Source: Acidocella sp. (GTDB lineage: Bacteria > Pseudomonadota > Alphaproteobacteria > Acetobacterales > Acetobacteraceae). From it: DNA of 13,649 nucleotides. A model generated the notes under the pieces. The model was not told the origin of the DNA. It did no database searches and saw only the letters and a program-made list of their open reading frames with translations. Position numbers and translations under genes: made by a program. This document shows positions 1 to 6,933 of this stretch, piece after piece. The stretch covers positions 1-13,649 of the forward strand of contig JAQNCU010000035.1 of NCBI GenBank assembly GCA_029077775.1, read 5' to 3'. Positions within the stretch are counted from its first letter, which is position 1. Every line of letters starts with the position of its first letter.

Positions 1-1154
1 GCCTGCCGCTGGACCCGGCCTGCGCCGTGCACGACCTCTCGGTGGGGGAGCGTCAGCGCATCGAAATCGTGCGCTGCCTGCTGCAAAACCCTAAACTTCT
101 GATCATGGATGAGCCAACCTCGGTCCTTACCCCGCAGGAGGTGCAAAAGCTGTTTACCACCCTGCGCCGCCTGGCGGCCGAGGGCTGCTCGATCCTCTAT
201 ATCAGCCACAAGCTCGAAGAAATTCGCGCTTTATGTGAACGCGCCACCATCATGCGGCTGGGTAAGGTCGTCGCCCATTGCACCCCGGCGGAAAAATCCG
301 CGCGTGAACTGGCCGAACTTATGATCAGCGCCAAGCTGAAGCCGCAAAACTACACCCGCCGCCCGGCCAGGGGCACATTACGTCTGGTGCTGGACCGTCT
401 GACCATCCGCTCCAACCAACCTTTCGGCACCGATTTGAAAGACATCTCCCTTAGCGTCGCCGCCGGGGAAATCCTCGGCATCGCAGGCATCGCGGGCAAT
501 GGCCAGGCGGAGTTGATGGATGCGCTCTCGGGGGAAATCCCGGCGGGCAGCCCAAAGAACATCCTGCTGGACGGCGCCGAGATCGGCCATGCGGGCCCGC
601 GCGCACGCCGCCGCCTGGGCTGCTGCTTTTTGCCCGAGGAACGCAACGGCCACGGCGCGGTCGGCCCCATGACCCTGGCCGAGAACGGGTTTCTATCCGC
701 CCATATCCGTGGCGCGCTGGGTCGCCTCGGCGTCATCAACAAGGGCCGCACGCGCAATTTCGCCGCCGGTGTGATCCAGCGTTTCGATGTGCGCACCACC
801 GGGCCCGAGGCCGAGGCGCGCTCCCTCTCCGGCGGCAATCTGCAAAAATTCCTCATCGGGCGGGAGGTATTGCAGCAACCCGGCGTGCTGATGATCAGCC
901 AGCCCACCTGGGGCGTGGATGCCGGGGCTGCCGCCGCGATCTATGAGGCGCTGGTCGCCCTGGCCGAAGGCGGCACGGCGATCATCCTCATCTCACAGGA
1001 TCTCGATGAAATCCTGTTATTATGCGACCGGATCGCGGTCATCGCGGCGGGCCGCGTCTCTGCACCCGTGCCGGTCGGTACCGTTACCATCGAGCAAATC
1101 GGCCTGTTGATGGGCGGCTCTGCCATGGAGGATGAGCATGCTCTTCCGGCTTGA
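1..1154 (+). CDS. BMP-type nucleoside/purine ABC importer ATP-binding protein (5' end missing)
   Basis: This is the energy-coupling subunit of a YufO/RbsA-like importer, with two ABC domains on one chain. The frame is open from base 3, so the gene starts before the window; 383 residues are visible of a family that usually has about 500-520. The first domain retains its signature LSVGERQR, Walker B LLIMDEPTSVLTPQE and H-loop ISHKLEEI. Its Walker A lies outside the window. The second domain has the degenerate loop GIAGNGQAEL, which lacks the Walker A lysine, the signature LSGGNLQK, a Walker B with Q in place of the Glu (MISQPTWGVDAG) and a switch ISQDLDEI. Loss of those residues in domain two is usual for the BMP-linked family. 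The 3' end overlaps the permease start, so the genes are translationally linked. The substrate is probably a purine nucleoside or base, inferred from the family and the neighbouring urate genes. Confidence 0.93.
   Translation, partial: LPLDPACAVHDLSVGERQRIEIVRCLLQNPKLLIMDEPTSVLTPQEVQKLFTTLRRLAAEGCSILYISHKLEEIRALCERATIMRLGKVVAHCTPAEKSARELAELMISAKLKPQNYTRRPARGTLRLVLDRLTIRSNQPFGTDLKDISLSVAAGEILGIAGIAGNGQAELMDALSGEIPAGSPKNILLDGAEIGHAGPRARRRLGCCFLPEERNGHGAVGPMTLAENGFLSAHIRGALGRLGVINKGRTRNFAAGVIQRFDVRTTGPEAEARSLSGGNLQKFLIGREVLQQPGVLMISQPTWGVDAGAAAAIYEALVALAEGGTAIILISQDLDEILLLCDRIAVIAAGRVSAPVPVGTVTIEQIGLLMGGSAMEDEHALPA
1127..1131 (+). promoter_or_regulatory. Ribosome binding site that decides the first permease start
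   Basis: A GGAGG lies at 1127-1131, inside the end of the ATPase gene. It directly abuts the ATG at 1132, which is too close for initiation, and lies 6 nt from the ATG at 1138, which is ideal. This favours 1138 as the true start of the permease. Confidence 0.7.
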
Positions 1155-2223
1155 ATCGCGCGGCAACCGATCGGAATTCTGGACCTACGCCTCGCCGGTT
1201 CTGGCCATCGTGCTCACCATCCTAACCATGGGCGTCATTTTCGGTGTTATGGGCGCGCCGCCGCTTGCCTCTGTCGAGACTTTCCTTATCTCCCCCTTGC
1301 TCACCGCCAGCGGCCTGTCGGCCCTGGCGGTGCGCGCTGCCCCCCTGATCATGATCGGCATCGGCCTTGCCTTCTGCTACCGCGCCAATGTCTGGAACAT
1401 CGGCGGCGACGGGCAATTCACCCTGGGCGCGCTGGCGGGCGGCGGGCTGGCGCTTGCCTTCCCCAATGAAGCCTTCTGGTGGTTCTACCCGCTGGTCCTC
1501 GTTGCGGGCATTGCCGGCGGCATGGCCTGGGCGGGCATCGTCGCGTTTTTGAAATTGCGGTTTAATGCCAATGAAATCCTGACCAGCCTCATGCTGGTTT
1601 ATACCGCGCAGCTTATGCTGGTGTGGCTCGTCACCGGCCCCTGGCGAGACCCGCAGGGCTTCGGCTTCCCGCAATCGGCGCAGTTCGGGGCCGATGCCAC
1701 CACGCCGGATTTCGGGACCACGAGCATCCATCTCGGCTGCCTGCTCGCCCCTTTGCTCGCGCTGGCCATCTGGCAAATCATGACCCGCACGGTGCTGGGT
1801 TTCCAGTTGCGCGTCGTCGGCCAGGCGCCGCGCGCCGCGCGCTATGCGGGGTTCAGCAACGCCACACTCACCTGGGTTGCTCTGCTGGTCAGCGGCGGGC
1901 TCTCCGGCCTCGCGGGCATTATCGAGGTCACAGGCCCCATCGGCCAACTCACTACGGGCATCACGCCGGGCTATGGCTTTACCGCCGTCATCGTCGCCTT
2001 TCTCGGGCGGCTGCACCCGGTCGGCATCATCTTCGCGGGATTGCTTCTGGCTTTATCGTATCTTGGGGGGGACGCGGCACAAATCAGCCTGAACCTGCCC
2101 AATGCCATCACAGGCATTTTCCAGGGCGTCTTGTTATTTTACCTGCTGGGTGCGGATGTGCTCATCCTCTACCGCCTGCGCCGCACCCGCCATATGCCTT
2201 CAACCACCGAGCCCGCCGCATGA
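1138..2223 (+). CDS. ABC importer permease, YufP-like (BMP/nucleoside family)
   Basis: This is a 361-residue inner-membrane subunit of the nucleoside/purine importer (BPD_transp_2 type, related to RbsC). After a short charged N-terminus (MLFRLESRGNR) there are many hydrophobic segments, beginning with one at roughly residues 17-40. The family motif RANVWNIGGDGQFTLGA appears after the second hydrophobic stretch; relatives commonly have NIGAEGQ here. NEILTSLMLVY follows near the middle. The ATG at 1138 is preferred over that at 1132 because GGAGG is spaced 6 nt from it. The gene overlaps the ATPase gene by 17 bp and the next permease by 4 bp (ATGA), which points to one operon and one heterodimeric channel. 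The exact substrate is not shown by the sequence. Confidence 0.92.
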   Translation: MLFRLESRGNRSEFWTYASPVLAIVLTILTMGVIFGVMGAPPLASVETFLISPLLTASGLSALAVRAAPLIMIGIGLAFCYRANVWNIGGDGQFTLGALAGGGLALAFPNEAFWWFYPLVLVAGIAGGMAWAGIVAFLKLRFNANEILTSLMLVYTAQLMLVWLVTGPWRDPQGFGFPQSAQFGADATTPDFGTTSIHLGCLLAPLLALAIWQIMTRTVLGFQLRVVGQAPRAARYAGFSNATLTWVALLVSGGLSGLAGIIEVTGPIGQLTTGITPGYGFTAVIVAFLGRLHPVGIIFAGLLLALSYLGGDAAQISLNLPNAITGIFQGVLLFYLLGADVLILYRLRRTRHMPSTTEPAA

Positions 2224-3146
2224 CCCTGTTCTTCGTCACCAGCTTCATCGTCAGCATCATGGCCGCCTCCACGCCGCTTCTGCTGGCCGCCGCGGGCGAG
2301 CTTATCGTCGAGAAATCCGGCGTCCTGAATCTTGGGGTCGAGGGTATGATGCTGATTGGTGCCATCGCGGGCTTCGCCACCGCGCACGCCACGGGCAACG
2401 CCTATGCTGGCATCATTGCCGCGGCAATGGCGGGCATCGCCATCTCGCTCATCTTCGCGGTGCTCACCCTCAGCCTGCTCGCCAACCAAATCGCCACGGG
2501 CCTCGCCCTCACCATTTTTGGCCATGGCTTCGCCGCCTTGCTTGGCGCCGGTTATGTCGGCATCGCCGCCCCCACGCTCGGCAAACTCGCCATCCCGCTG
2601 CTCGCCTCCATCCCCGTCCTCGGCCCGGTTTTCTTTAACCAGAACATCCTTATCTACGCCTCGTTCGCCATCGTTATTTTCATCTCCTGGTTCCTGCGCA
2701 AAACCCATGCGGGTCTCATCCTGCGCGCGGTGGGTGACAGCCACGATGCCGCTCACGCCATGGGCTATTCGGTCATCGCCATCCGCTACGCCGCCACCGC
2801 CTTCGGCGGCGCCATGGCGGGCATCGCGGGTGCCTATCTGTCGCTGTATTACTCTCCGCTCTGGTCGCAGGACCTTGCCGCCGGGCGCGGCTGGATCGCG
2901 TTGGCCCTCGTCGTGTTTTCCGCGTGGCGGCCCTTCTGGCTGCTCGCGGGGGCGTATTTGTTCGGCGGCATCACGTTTCTCTCGCTCTATCTCCAGGGCC
3001 TCGGCGTGCCCATTCCCTCCCCGCTTATTTCGGCATTGCCTTATGTTGGCACCATCATCGTCCTCGTCCTCATCTCGCGTGACAGCCGCCGTATCCGCCT
3101 CAACCAACCGGCCTGTCTGGGGAAATATTTTCACGCGGTGACGTAA
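2220..3146 (+). CDS. ABC importer permease, YufQ-like (BMP/nucleoside family)
   Basis: This is the second membrane subunit, 308 residues, pairing with the preceding YufP-like protein. It begins MTLFFVTSFIVSIMAAS at an ATG that overlaps the previous stop (ATGA), so reinitiation is likely. The frame is open further upstream, but that part is a shadow of the first permease. The family motif GELIVEKSGVLNLGVEGMMLIGA lies at about residues 25-45, NQIATGLALTIFGHG in the middle, and a cytoplasmic loop RAVGDSHDAAHAMGYS later. The last 15 or so residues (NQPACLGKYFHAVT) are hydrophilic and are coded by DNA that also encodes the end of the convergent LysR gene. That shared tail may be a recent run-on past an ancestral stop. 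Confidence 0.92.
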   Translation: MTLFFVTSFIVSIMAASTPLLLAAAGELIVEKSGVLNLGVEGMMLIGAIAGFATAHATGNAYAGIIAAAMAGIAISLIFAVLTLSLLANQIATGLALTIFGHGFAALLGAGYVGIAAPTLGKLAIPLLASIPVLGPVFFNQNILIYASFAIVIFISWFLRKTHAGLILRAVGDSHDAAHAMGYSVIAIRYAATAFGGAMAGIAGAYLSLYYSPLWSQDLAAGRGWIALALVVFSAWRPFWLLAGAYLFGGITFLSLYLQGLGVPIPSPLISALPYVGTIIVLVLISRDSRRIRLNQPACLGKYFHAVT

Positions 3147-4071
3147 TATCCAACGCCTCACACGCCGCCAGATGCTCGCGCGCCAGGGCCAGGAACGCCG
3201 CCAGCGCCACAGGCACGATACGCCCTGCGCGGAAATAAAATCCCAGCTCCGTAATCACGGGCCCAGGCCGCGCCAGCGGCAAAAACACCAGCGCGCCGCT
3301 TGCCAATTCCCGCTCCAACCCGATCCGGGCCTGGAACGAAATGGCGTTCATCGTCAGCGTCAGCGTCCGCATCAAGCTCAGCGAACTCACCTGCGCCACC
3401 ACATTCACCCGCCCCTCGATCCGCCGCAGCGGCCCCTCCAACAAGGAATGGATGGATAATGACGGCGTGGGCAAAATCATCTTATGGCGCACGCACTGGC
3501 CAAAGCTGATCATCCCGTCCACCGCCTCGCTGGCCAGCGCATGGTCGGGCCGCATGACCGCCCCCAGCCTGAACGCACCCACAGCCAATTGCTGCCACTC
3601 CGCCTGGCGCGGCAGCGAGAAGCCGAGCCCAAGATCGGCATCCCCGCGCCGCAACACATCGAGAATGTCGTTCGACCCGGCGGTCTCCACCCGGCTTTTG
3701 ACCCCCGGATAGCGTTGCGCCATCTGGCCCAATATCTCGGGCAGAAAATGCTCGTTCAATGATTCTGCGGCAACCACCGAGATTTCTCCGTGCCGCACCC
3801 CGCGCAGCGCGTCGAACTCAGCGAACACCCGCCGCTCATCCTGCAAAACCAGGATCGCATGGCGCGCCATCGCCTCCCCGGCGGCGGTCAAGCGCATCCC
3901 GCCCGGCAGCCGGTCGAATAACGGCATCTCCAGCTCATCCTCCAGGTTCAGGATCTGCCGGTTCACTGCCGAGGCTGCCAGGCCCAGATGCCGCGCCGCC
4001 TCCCGCACAGACCCATAACGGCGCACCGCATCGAAATACAACACGCTGCGATAATGCGACTTTCCCAACAT
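3100..4071 (-). CDS. LysR-family transcriptional regulator
   Basis: A 323-residue regulator with an N-terminal winged helix-turn-helix (about residues 8-66, RSVLYFDAVRRYGSVREAARHLGL then AVNRQILNLEDELEMPLFDR) and a C-terminal periplasmic-binding-protein-like effector domain starting near GEISVVAAESLNEHFLPEIL. The ATG at 4071 is chosen because MLGKSHYRSVLYF gives the normal LysR N-terminus; a longer frame to 4137 adds 22 atypical residues within promoter-like DNA. An AAAGGG lies just upstream as a weak ribosome site. It runs towards the importer permease, overlapping its 3' end by 47 bp, and away from the Tsx-like gene. By position it could control the flanking uptake genes and sense a purine or a breakdown product. 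That is inference; no effector can be read from the sequence. Confidence 0.93.
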   Translation of the reverse strand: MLGKSHYRSVLYFDAVRRYGSVREAARHLGLAASAVNRQILNLEDELEMPLFDRLPGGMRLTAAGEAMARHAILVLQDERRVFAEFDALRGVRHGEISVVAAESLNEHFLPEILGQMAQRYPGVKSRVETAGSNDILDVLRRGDADLGLGFSLPRQAEWQQLAVGAFRLGAVMRPDHALASEAVDGMISFGQCVRHKMILPTPSLSIHSLLEGPLRRIEGRVNVVAQVSSLSLMRTLTLTMNAISFQARIGLERELASGALVFLPLARPGPVITELGFYFRAGRIVPVALAAFLALAREHLAACEALDITSPRENISPDRPVG

Positions 4072-4128
4072 GAACCCTTTATGCCACGCCCCGGAGCGCA
4101 AACAAATCAACCAATATAAAGGCATTAC

Positions 4129-4147
4129 CGTTGCCAAAACAGCAACG
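4129..4147. repeat. Inverted repeat CGTTGC-N7-GCAACG
   Basis: Perfect 6-bp arms at 4129-4134 and 4142-4147 lie 58-76 bp upstream of the lysR start. This is a reasonable position for an operator used by an autoregulating LysR protein, but short arms like these can arise by chance. Confidence 0.35.
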
Positions 4148-4148
4148 C

Positions 4149-4162
4149 TGATAAATTCATCA
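4149..4162. promoter_or_regulatory. Candidate operator palindrome TGATAAATTCATCA
   Basis: A 14-bp near-perfect dyad (12 of 14 positions symmetric) lies 78-91 bp upstream of the lysR ATG. A T/A-edged dyad between a LysR gene and a divergent gene is a typical LysR-box setting. The assignment to this regulator is inference. Confidence 0.4.
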
Positions 4163-4202
4163 AATCATAATCAAAACATTCACCCTATGCTTAATTTTTA
4201 AG

Positions 4203-4222
4203 GATGTGACCCAGTTCACATC
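4203..4222. promoter_or_regulatory. CRP-like binding site (TGTGA-N6-TCACA)
   Basis: GATGTGA at 4203-4209 and TCACATC at 4216-4222 are perfect 7-bp arms separated by 6 nt. The core is exactly the E. coli CRP half-site pair with the correct spacing. The centre is 4212.5, about 155 bp upstream of the Tsx-like gene ATG. TATAGT at 4227-4232 follows closely, so binding could either repress that promoter or activate one further downstream. Whether this organism has a CRP/FNR-family protein with this specificity cannot be told from the window. Confidence 0.6.
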
Positions 4223-4367
4223 TATTTATAGTGCACATAAACCGCACGCAAATATAAAAATAACAAAATTTTCAGAACGGTATTCTGGCACATGAATTGC
4301 TTCAATAGCCGTGCGGCGCTGACCGCCGTCAACAGGGTCATCAACAAACAGGCTTAGGAGTCTCAAC

Positions 4368-5261
4368 ATGAATCGCAGCCTCAGCATCGCCGCCATCGCG
4401 GCTTTGGCCTTCGGTGCGTTCGGCACCGCATCGGCCAGCGCCGGCACCTTCCCCAGCATCGAGTTTCAGAACTTCTACCTCAGCTACAGATACGTCCCCC
4501 AAAACGTTCAACCCGGCGAAAATAACGGCCACGCCGTCCCGGCCAACGAGATCAACCTCAGCTACGCCAATGGCTGGACCTATGGCTCGAATTTCTTCAG
4601 CCTGGATTTTGAACAATTCTCAAAAGGCGATCCCTCTGTCAGCATCTCGTCCACGCCCAATCTGGGCTCGTCGGAATTCTACGGTGTCTTTCGCACCACT
4701 TTGAGCGGCAACAAAATCACCGGCACCGATAAATTCGCCTTCGGCCCCATCGCCGATGTCGGGCTGCGCCTGGGCGCTGATTACGACGTGCAGAATGATA
4801 CCTTCGGCTCCTATAAACGCTTGGCTGTCGCCGGCCCGCAATTCGACATCGCCATGCCCAAGGGGTTCTGGAACGTCTCTCTTGAAGTCAGCCATGAATG
4901 GGACACGAATGGCTTTGCCGAGCCCGGCCCTTCCACCAGCTTCTCGCCCACCGCCGAGCTTGAAACCGCCTGGCTCTACCCCTTTCAGATCGGCCCCGTG
5001 CCTTTGGTGTTCACCGGCTTCGCCAATGTCATCGGCCCCAAAGGCAAAGGCTACGCCGGGGATTTTTACCACAAGACTGAAATCCTCCTGCACCCGAAAA
5101 TCCTGGTCGATGTCGGCAGCCTGGTCGGCTACACACCGGGCAAATTGATGGCGGGCGTGGGCTATGAATATTGGTTCAACAAATTCGGCAGCACCAAACC
5201 GCCTTTGCAAGGCACCCAACAACATTCGGTATTTTTTGAAGTCGGCTATAATTTCGATTGA
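4368..5261 (+). CDS. Tsx-like outer-membrane channel (nucleoside-specific channel family)
   Basis: A 297-residue exported beta-barrel protein. Residues 1-25 form a Sec signal peptide (MNRSLSIAAIAALAFGAFGTASASA) with a likely cut before GTF. The mature part alternates short polar/aromatic strands, for example FQNFYLSYRYV, NEINLSYANGWTYGSNFFSLDFEQF, SSEFYGVFRTTLS and FAFGPIADVGLRLGADYD, and ends KHSVFFEVGYNF-type (HSVFFEVGYNFD), close to the C-terminal aromatic signature of outer-membrane proteins but with one extra Asp. The pattern resembles the Channel_Tsx family, whose E. coli member admits nucleosides. Lying between two parts of a nucleoside-type ABC importer, it probably brings the same ligand across the outer membrane. 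TAGGAG at about 4353-4358 is a good ribosome site, and a strong terminator follows the stop. The fold is fairly sure; the ligand is inferred. Confidence 0.78.
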   Translation: MNRSLSIAAIAALAFGAFGTASASAGTFPSIEFQNFYLSYRYVPQNVQPGENNGHAVPANEINLSYANGWTYGSNFFSLDFEQFSKGDPSVSISSTPNLGSSEFYGVFRTTLSGNKITGTDKFAFGPIADVGLRLGADYDVQNDTFGSYKRLAVAGPQFDIAMPKGFWNVSLEVSHEWDTNGFAEPGPSTSFSPTAELETAWLYPFQIGPVPLVFTGFANVIGPKGKGYAGDFYHKTEILLHPKILVDVGSLVGYTPGKLMAGVGYEYWFNKFGSTKPPLQGTQQHSVFFEVGYNFD

Positions 5262-5264
5262 TGC

Positions 5265-5314
5265 AAGCACCGCCGCGCGAGGCCGCAATAGGTCAGCCGC
5301 GCGGCGGTGCTTTT
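5265..5314 (+). terminator. Strong rho-independent terminator after the Tsx-like gene
   Basis: A perfect 15-bp, GC-rich stem has arms at 5265-5279 and 5298-5312, with an 18-nt loop and a T-run through 5314. It begins 3 nt after the stop codon. It implies that the channel gene is a separate transcript and that the following binding-protein gene needs its own promoter in 5315-5384, or depends on read-through. Confidence 0.9.
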
Positions 5315-5395
5315 CATACCCCTATTTTTGCCCTTGCGATTTAGCGCGAACCGGTCACACTCAGATGATCGTTCTCGCCTTTTCAGGAGACTCCC

Positions 5396-6481
5396 ATGGC
5401 CCCTATAAAACGCCGCAACTTCACAGCCTTGCTGGGTGCCTCCGCGCTCGCCGCACCGGGCATCATGCGCGCCGCGCGCGCCGCGGCACCTGTTAAAATC
5501 GGTTTCGTCTATCTCGGCCCGGTGGGTGATTTCGGCTGGACCTATCAGCATGACATCGGCCGCAAGCAAGCCCAGGCGGCGTTGAACGGCCTGATCACCA
5601 CCACTTATGTCGAGAATGTGCCCGAAGCCCCTGAATGCCAGGCGGTTTTTGAAAACCTTGCGGCCTCGGGCTGCAAACTCATCTTCGGCACCTCGTTCGG
5701 GTACATGAATTACATGCTCAAGGTCGCAGCCAAATACCCGGATGTGAAGTTCGAGCACTGCACGGGCTATAAGCGTGCGCCTAACCTCGCCACCTATGAT
5801 ATCCGCTTCTACCAGGGCCGCTATGTCCAGGGTGTCATTGCCGGCAAATTATCAAAGGTTGGCCTTGCCGGGTATGTCGCCTCGGTTCCGGTGCCTGAGG
5901 TCGTCCAGGGCATGGATGCCTTTCTGCTCGGTATGCAAAGCGTCAATCCCAAGGCCAGGCTCAAATTCATCATGATCGATAGCTGGTACGACCCCGGCAA
6001 AGAGGGTGATGCCGCCAAAGCCCTGATCGACCAGGGCTGCGACATCTTAACCCAGCACACAGACAGCCCGGCACCCCTGCAAACAGCGGCCAGCCACGGC
6101 ATAAAGGCGTTCGGTGAAGCAACGGACATGATCAGCTTCGCGCCCAAAACCCAGCTTACCGCCTGCGTGAATGAGTGGGGCGGCTATTACACCGACCGCA
6201 TTAAATTGCTGCTGGCGGATAAATGGACGAGCATCGACACCTGGGGCGGCTTCGATACCGGCATGCTGAAAATGGCGCCGTTCCGCAACATGCCAAATTC
6301 TGTTGAAAAACTCGCCAGCCTTACCGTCACCAGCATTTCATCGGGCAAAAACCAGATCTTCACGGGCCCACTCACTGACCAATCCGGTAAAATCTTCCTC
6401 GCGGCTGGCCAGACCATGGATGACGGCACCCTCTCGGGCCTACAGACTCTCGTCAGCGGCGTTGAAGGCCAGCTCACCTGA
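5396..6481 (+). CDS. BMP-family (PnrA-like) substrate-binding protein of the nucleoside/purine ABC importer
   Basis: A 361-residue periplasmic binding protein that delivers ligand to the importer encoded at 1-3146. The leader MAPIKRRNFTALLGASALAAPG contains an RRxFxxL twin-arginine motif (Arg6-Arg7), suggesting Tat export, with cleavage probably near residue 30 (ARAAAPVKIGF). The mature domain opens with KIGFVYLGPVGDFGWTYQHDIGR, the characteristic BMP/Med/PnrA start. It continues with the family pattern GCKLIFGTSFGYMN, FEHCTGY and YQGRYVQGVIAGKLSK. AGGAGA at 5385-5390 is 5 nt before the ATG. Family members bind nucleosides such as guanosine or adenosine, and some alphaproteobacterial relatives lie beside purine-catabolism genes as here. 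Separation of this gene from its ATPase/permease genes by lysR and the channel gene is unusual. Confidence 0.93.
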   Translation: MAPIKRRNFTALLGASALAAPGIMRAARAAAPVKIGFVYLGPVGDFGWTYQHDIGRKQAQAALNGLITTTYVENVPEAPECQAVFENLAASGCKLIFGTSFGYMNYMLKVAAKYPDVKFEHCTGYKRAPNLATYDIRFYQGRYVQGVIAGKLSKVGLAGYVASVPVPEVVQGMDAFLLGMQSVNPKARLKFIMIDSWYDPGKEGDAAKALIDQGCDILTQHTDSPAPLQTAASHGIKAFGEATDMISFAPKTQLTACVNEWGGYYTDRIKLLLADKWTSIDTWGGFDTGMLKMAPFRNMPNSVEKLASLTVTSISSGKNQIFTGPLTDQSGKIFLAAGQTMDDGTLSGLQTLVSGVEGQLT

Positions 6482-6500
6482 GCGCATCCGAACATGATCA

Positions 6501-6543
6501 GAGGCGGTTTCCAATGCCTTGCATGAACCCCGGAAACCGCCTC
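6501..6543. repeat. Perfect inverted repeat in the hpxZ leader
   Basis: Arms of 12 bp (GAGGCGGTTTCC at 6501-6512 and its complement at 6532-6543) flank a 19-nt loop that itself holds ATGC/GCAT. It lies 20 nt after the binding-protein stop and ends 8 nt before the hpxZ ATG. No T-run follows, so it is not a classic terminator. It could be an mRNA 3'-end stabiliser, a translational control hairpin or an operator. Confidence 0.6.
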
Positions 6544-6551
6544 AAATTCCC

Positions 6552-6929
6552 ATGATGCACATCAACCAACCCGACACCATCGCTGAAATCACCGCCCGGT
6601 TCGCCGCCTATGAAGCCGCGCTGATGACAAATGATGTCGCCGCGCTCGATAATTTCTTTTGGGACTCACCATTTGCCATTCGCTTTGGCGCCTCTGAATC
6701 GCTGTTCGGTTTCGCCGCCATCGCCGCATTTCGCGCCGCGCGCGGCCCCAGCCCCATGCGCATGTTGCAAAACACGCAAATCACCGCCTTCGGCCCCGCC
6801 CACGCCGTCACCACCACTGAATTCACCCGCATCGGCGACCCGCGCCGCGGCAGGCAGACACAAATCTGGGTCAAATTCCCAGATCTTGGCTGGCGCATCA
6901 CCAGCGCGCATGTCTCGTGGGAGCAATAA
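6552..6929 (+). CDS. hpxZ: HpxZ/AtzH-like protein (SnoaL/NTF2-like fold)
   Basis: A 125-residue protein of the DUF3225/AtzH-like family, seen as HpxZ in the Klebsiella hypoxanthine-oxidation cluster. Visible family features are the opening INQPDTIAEITARFAAYEAALMTNDVAALDNFFW, then RFGASESLFGFAAIAAFRAAR, TTEFTRIGDPRRGRQTQIWVKFPD and the end GWRITSAHVSW. Full length is normal for the family. Two adjacent ATGs (6552, 6555) are possible starts, and neither has a clear ribosome site; a hairpin lies just upstream. In Klebsiella, hpxZ sits with amidase genes for oxalurate use, and the relative AtzH acts in cyanuric-acid breakdown. No amidase partner is in this window, so its exact role in purine-nitrogen release is open. 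Confidence 0.85.
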   Translation: MMHINQPDTIAEITARFAAYEAALMTNDVAALDNFFWDSPFAIRFGASESLFGFAAIAAFRAARGPSPMRMLQNTQITAFGPAHAVTTTEFTRIGDPRRGRQTQIWVKFPDLGWRITSAHVSWEQ

Positions 6930-6933
6930 TAGA

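Larger units (their letters stand above)
4072..4367. other. AT-rich divergent intergenic region between lysR and the Tsx-like gene
   Basis: This 296-bp stretch has no convincing gene and is far more AT-rich than its surroundings. It should hold the promoters for lysR (leftward) and for the outer-membrane channel gene (rightward). Several dyads are clustered here: CGTTGC-N7-GCAACG, TGATAAATTCATCA and GATGTGA-N6-TCACATC. A further partial dyad, TTTAT-N7-ATAAA, is at 4225-4241. Possible -10 sequences for the rightward gene are TATAGT at 4227-4232, TATAAA at 4253-4258 and TATTCT at 4281-4286; none has a clear -35. A small CGGCG/CGCCG hairpin (4314-4328) would lie in the channel-gene leader. A strong TAGGAG ribosome site precedes the ATG at 4368. 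Confidence 0.6.

Noticed and set aside
1222..2016. 264-codon frame on the - strand over the first permease gene
   Set aside because: Charged low-complexity translation opposite a well-supported permease; a codon-bias shadow.
2169..3161. 330-codon frame on the - strand over the second permease gene
   Set aside because: The translation is rich in Gly, Asp, Glu and Arg with no domain pattern; it is the mirror of GC-rich codons in a clear membrane-protein gene.
4072..4137. Longer start for the LysR gene (22 extra residues)
   Set aside because: The extra residues are atypical for LysR proteins and fall in AT-rich promoter DNA; the ATG at 4071 gives the standard N-terminus.
4226..4459. 77-codon frame on the - strand at the lysR-channel intergenic region
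   Set aside because: It overlaps the start and signal peptide of the channel gene in antisense, has no motif, and covers likely promoter elements.
5327..5361. Possible promoter TTGCGA / CACACT for the BMP binding-protein gene
   Set aside because: The -10 matches only three of six consensus bases; a promoter is expected here after the terminator but cannot be pinned down.
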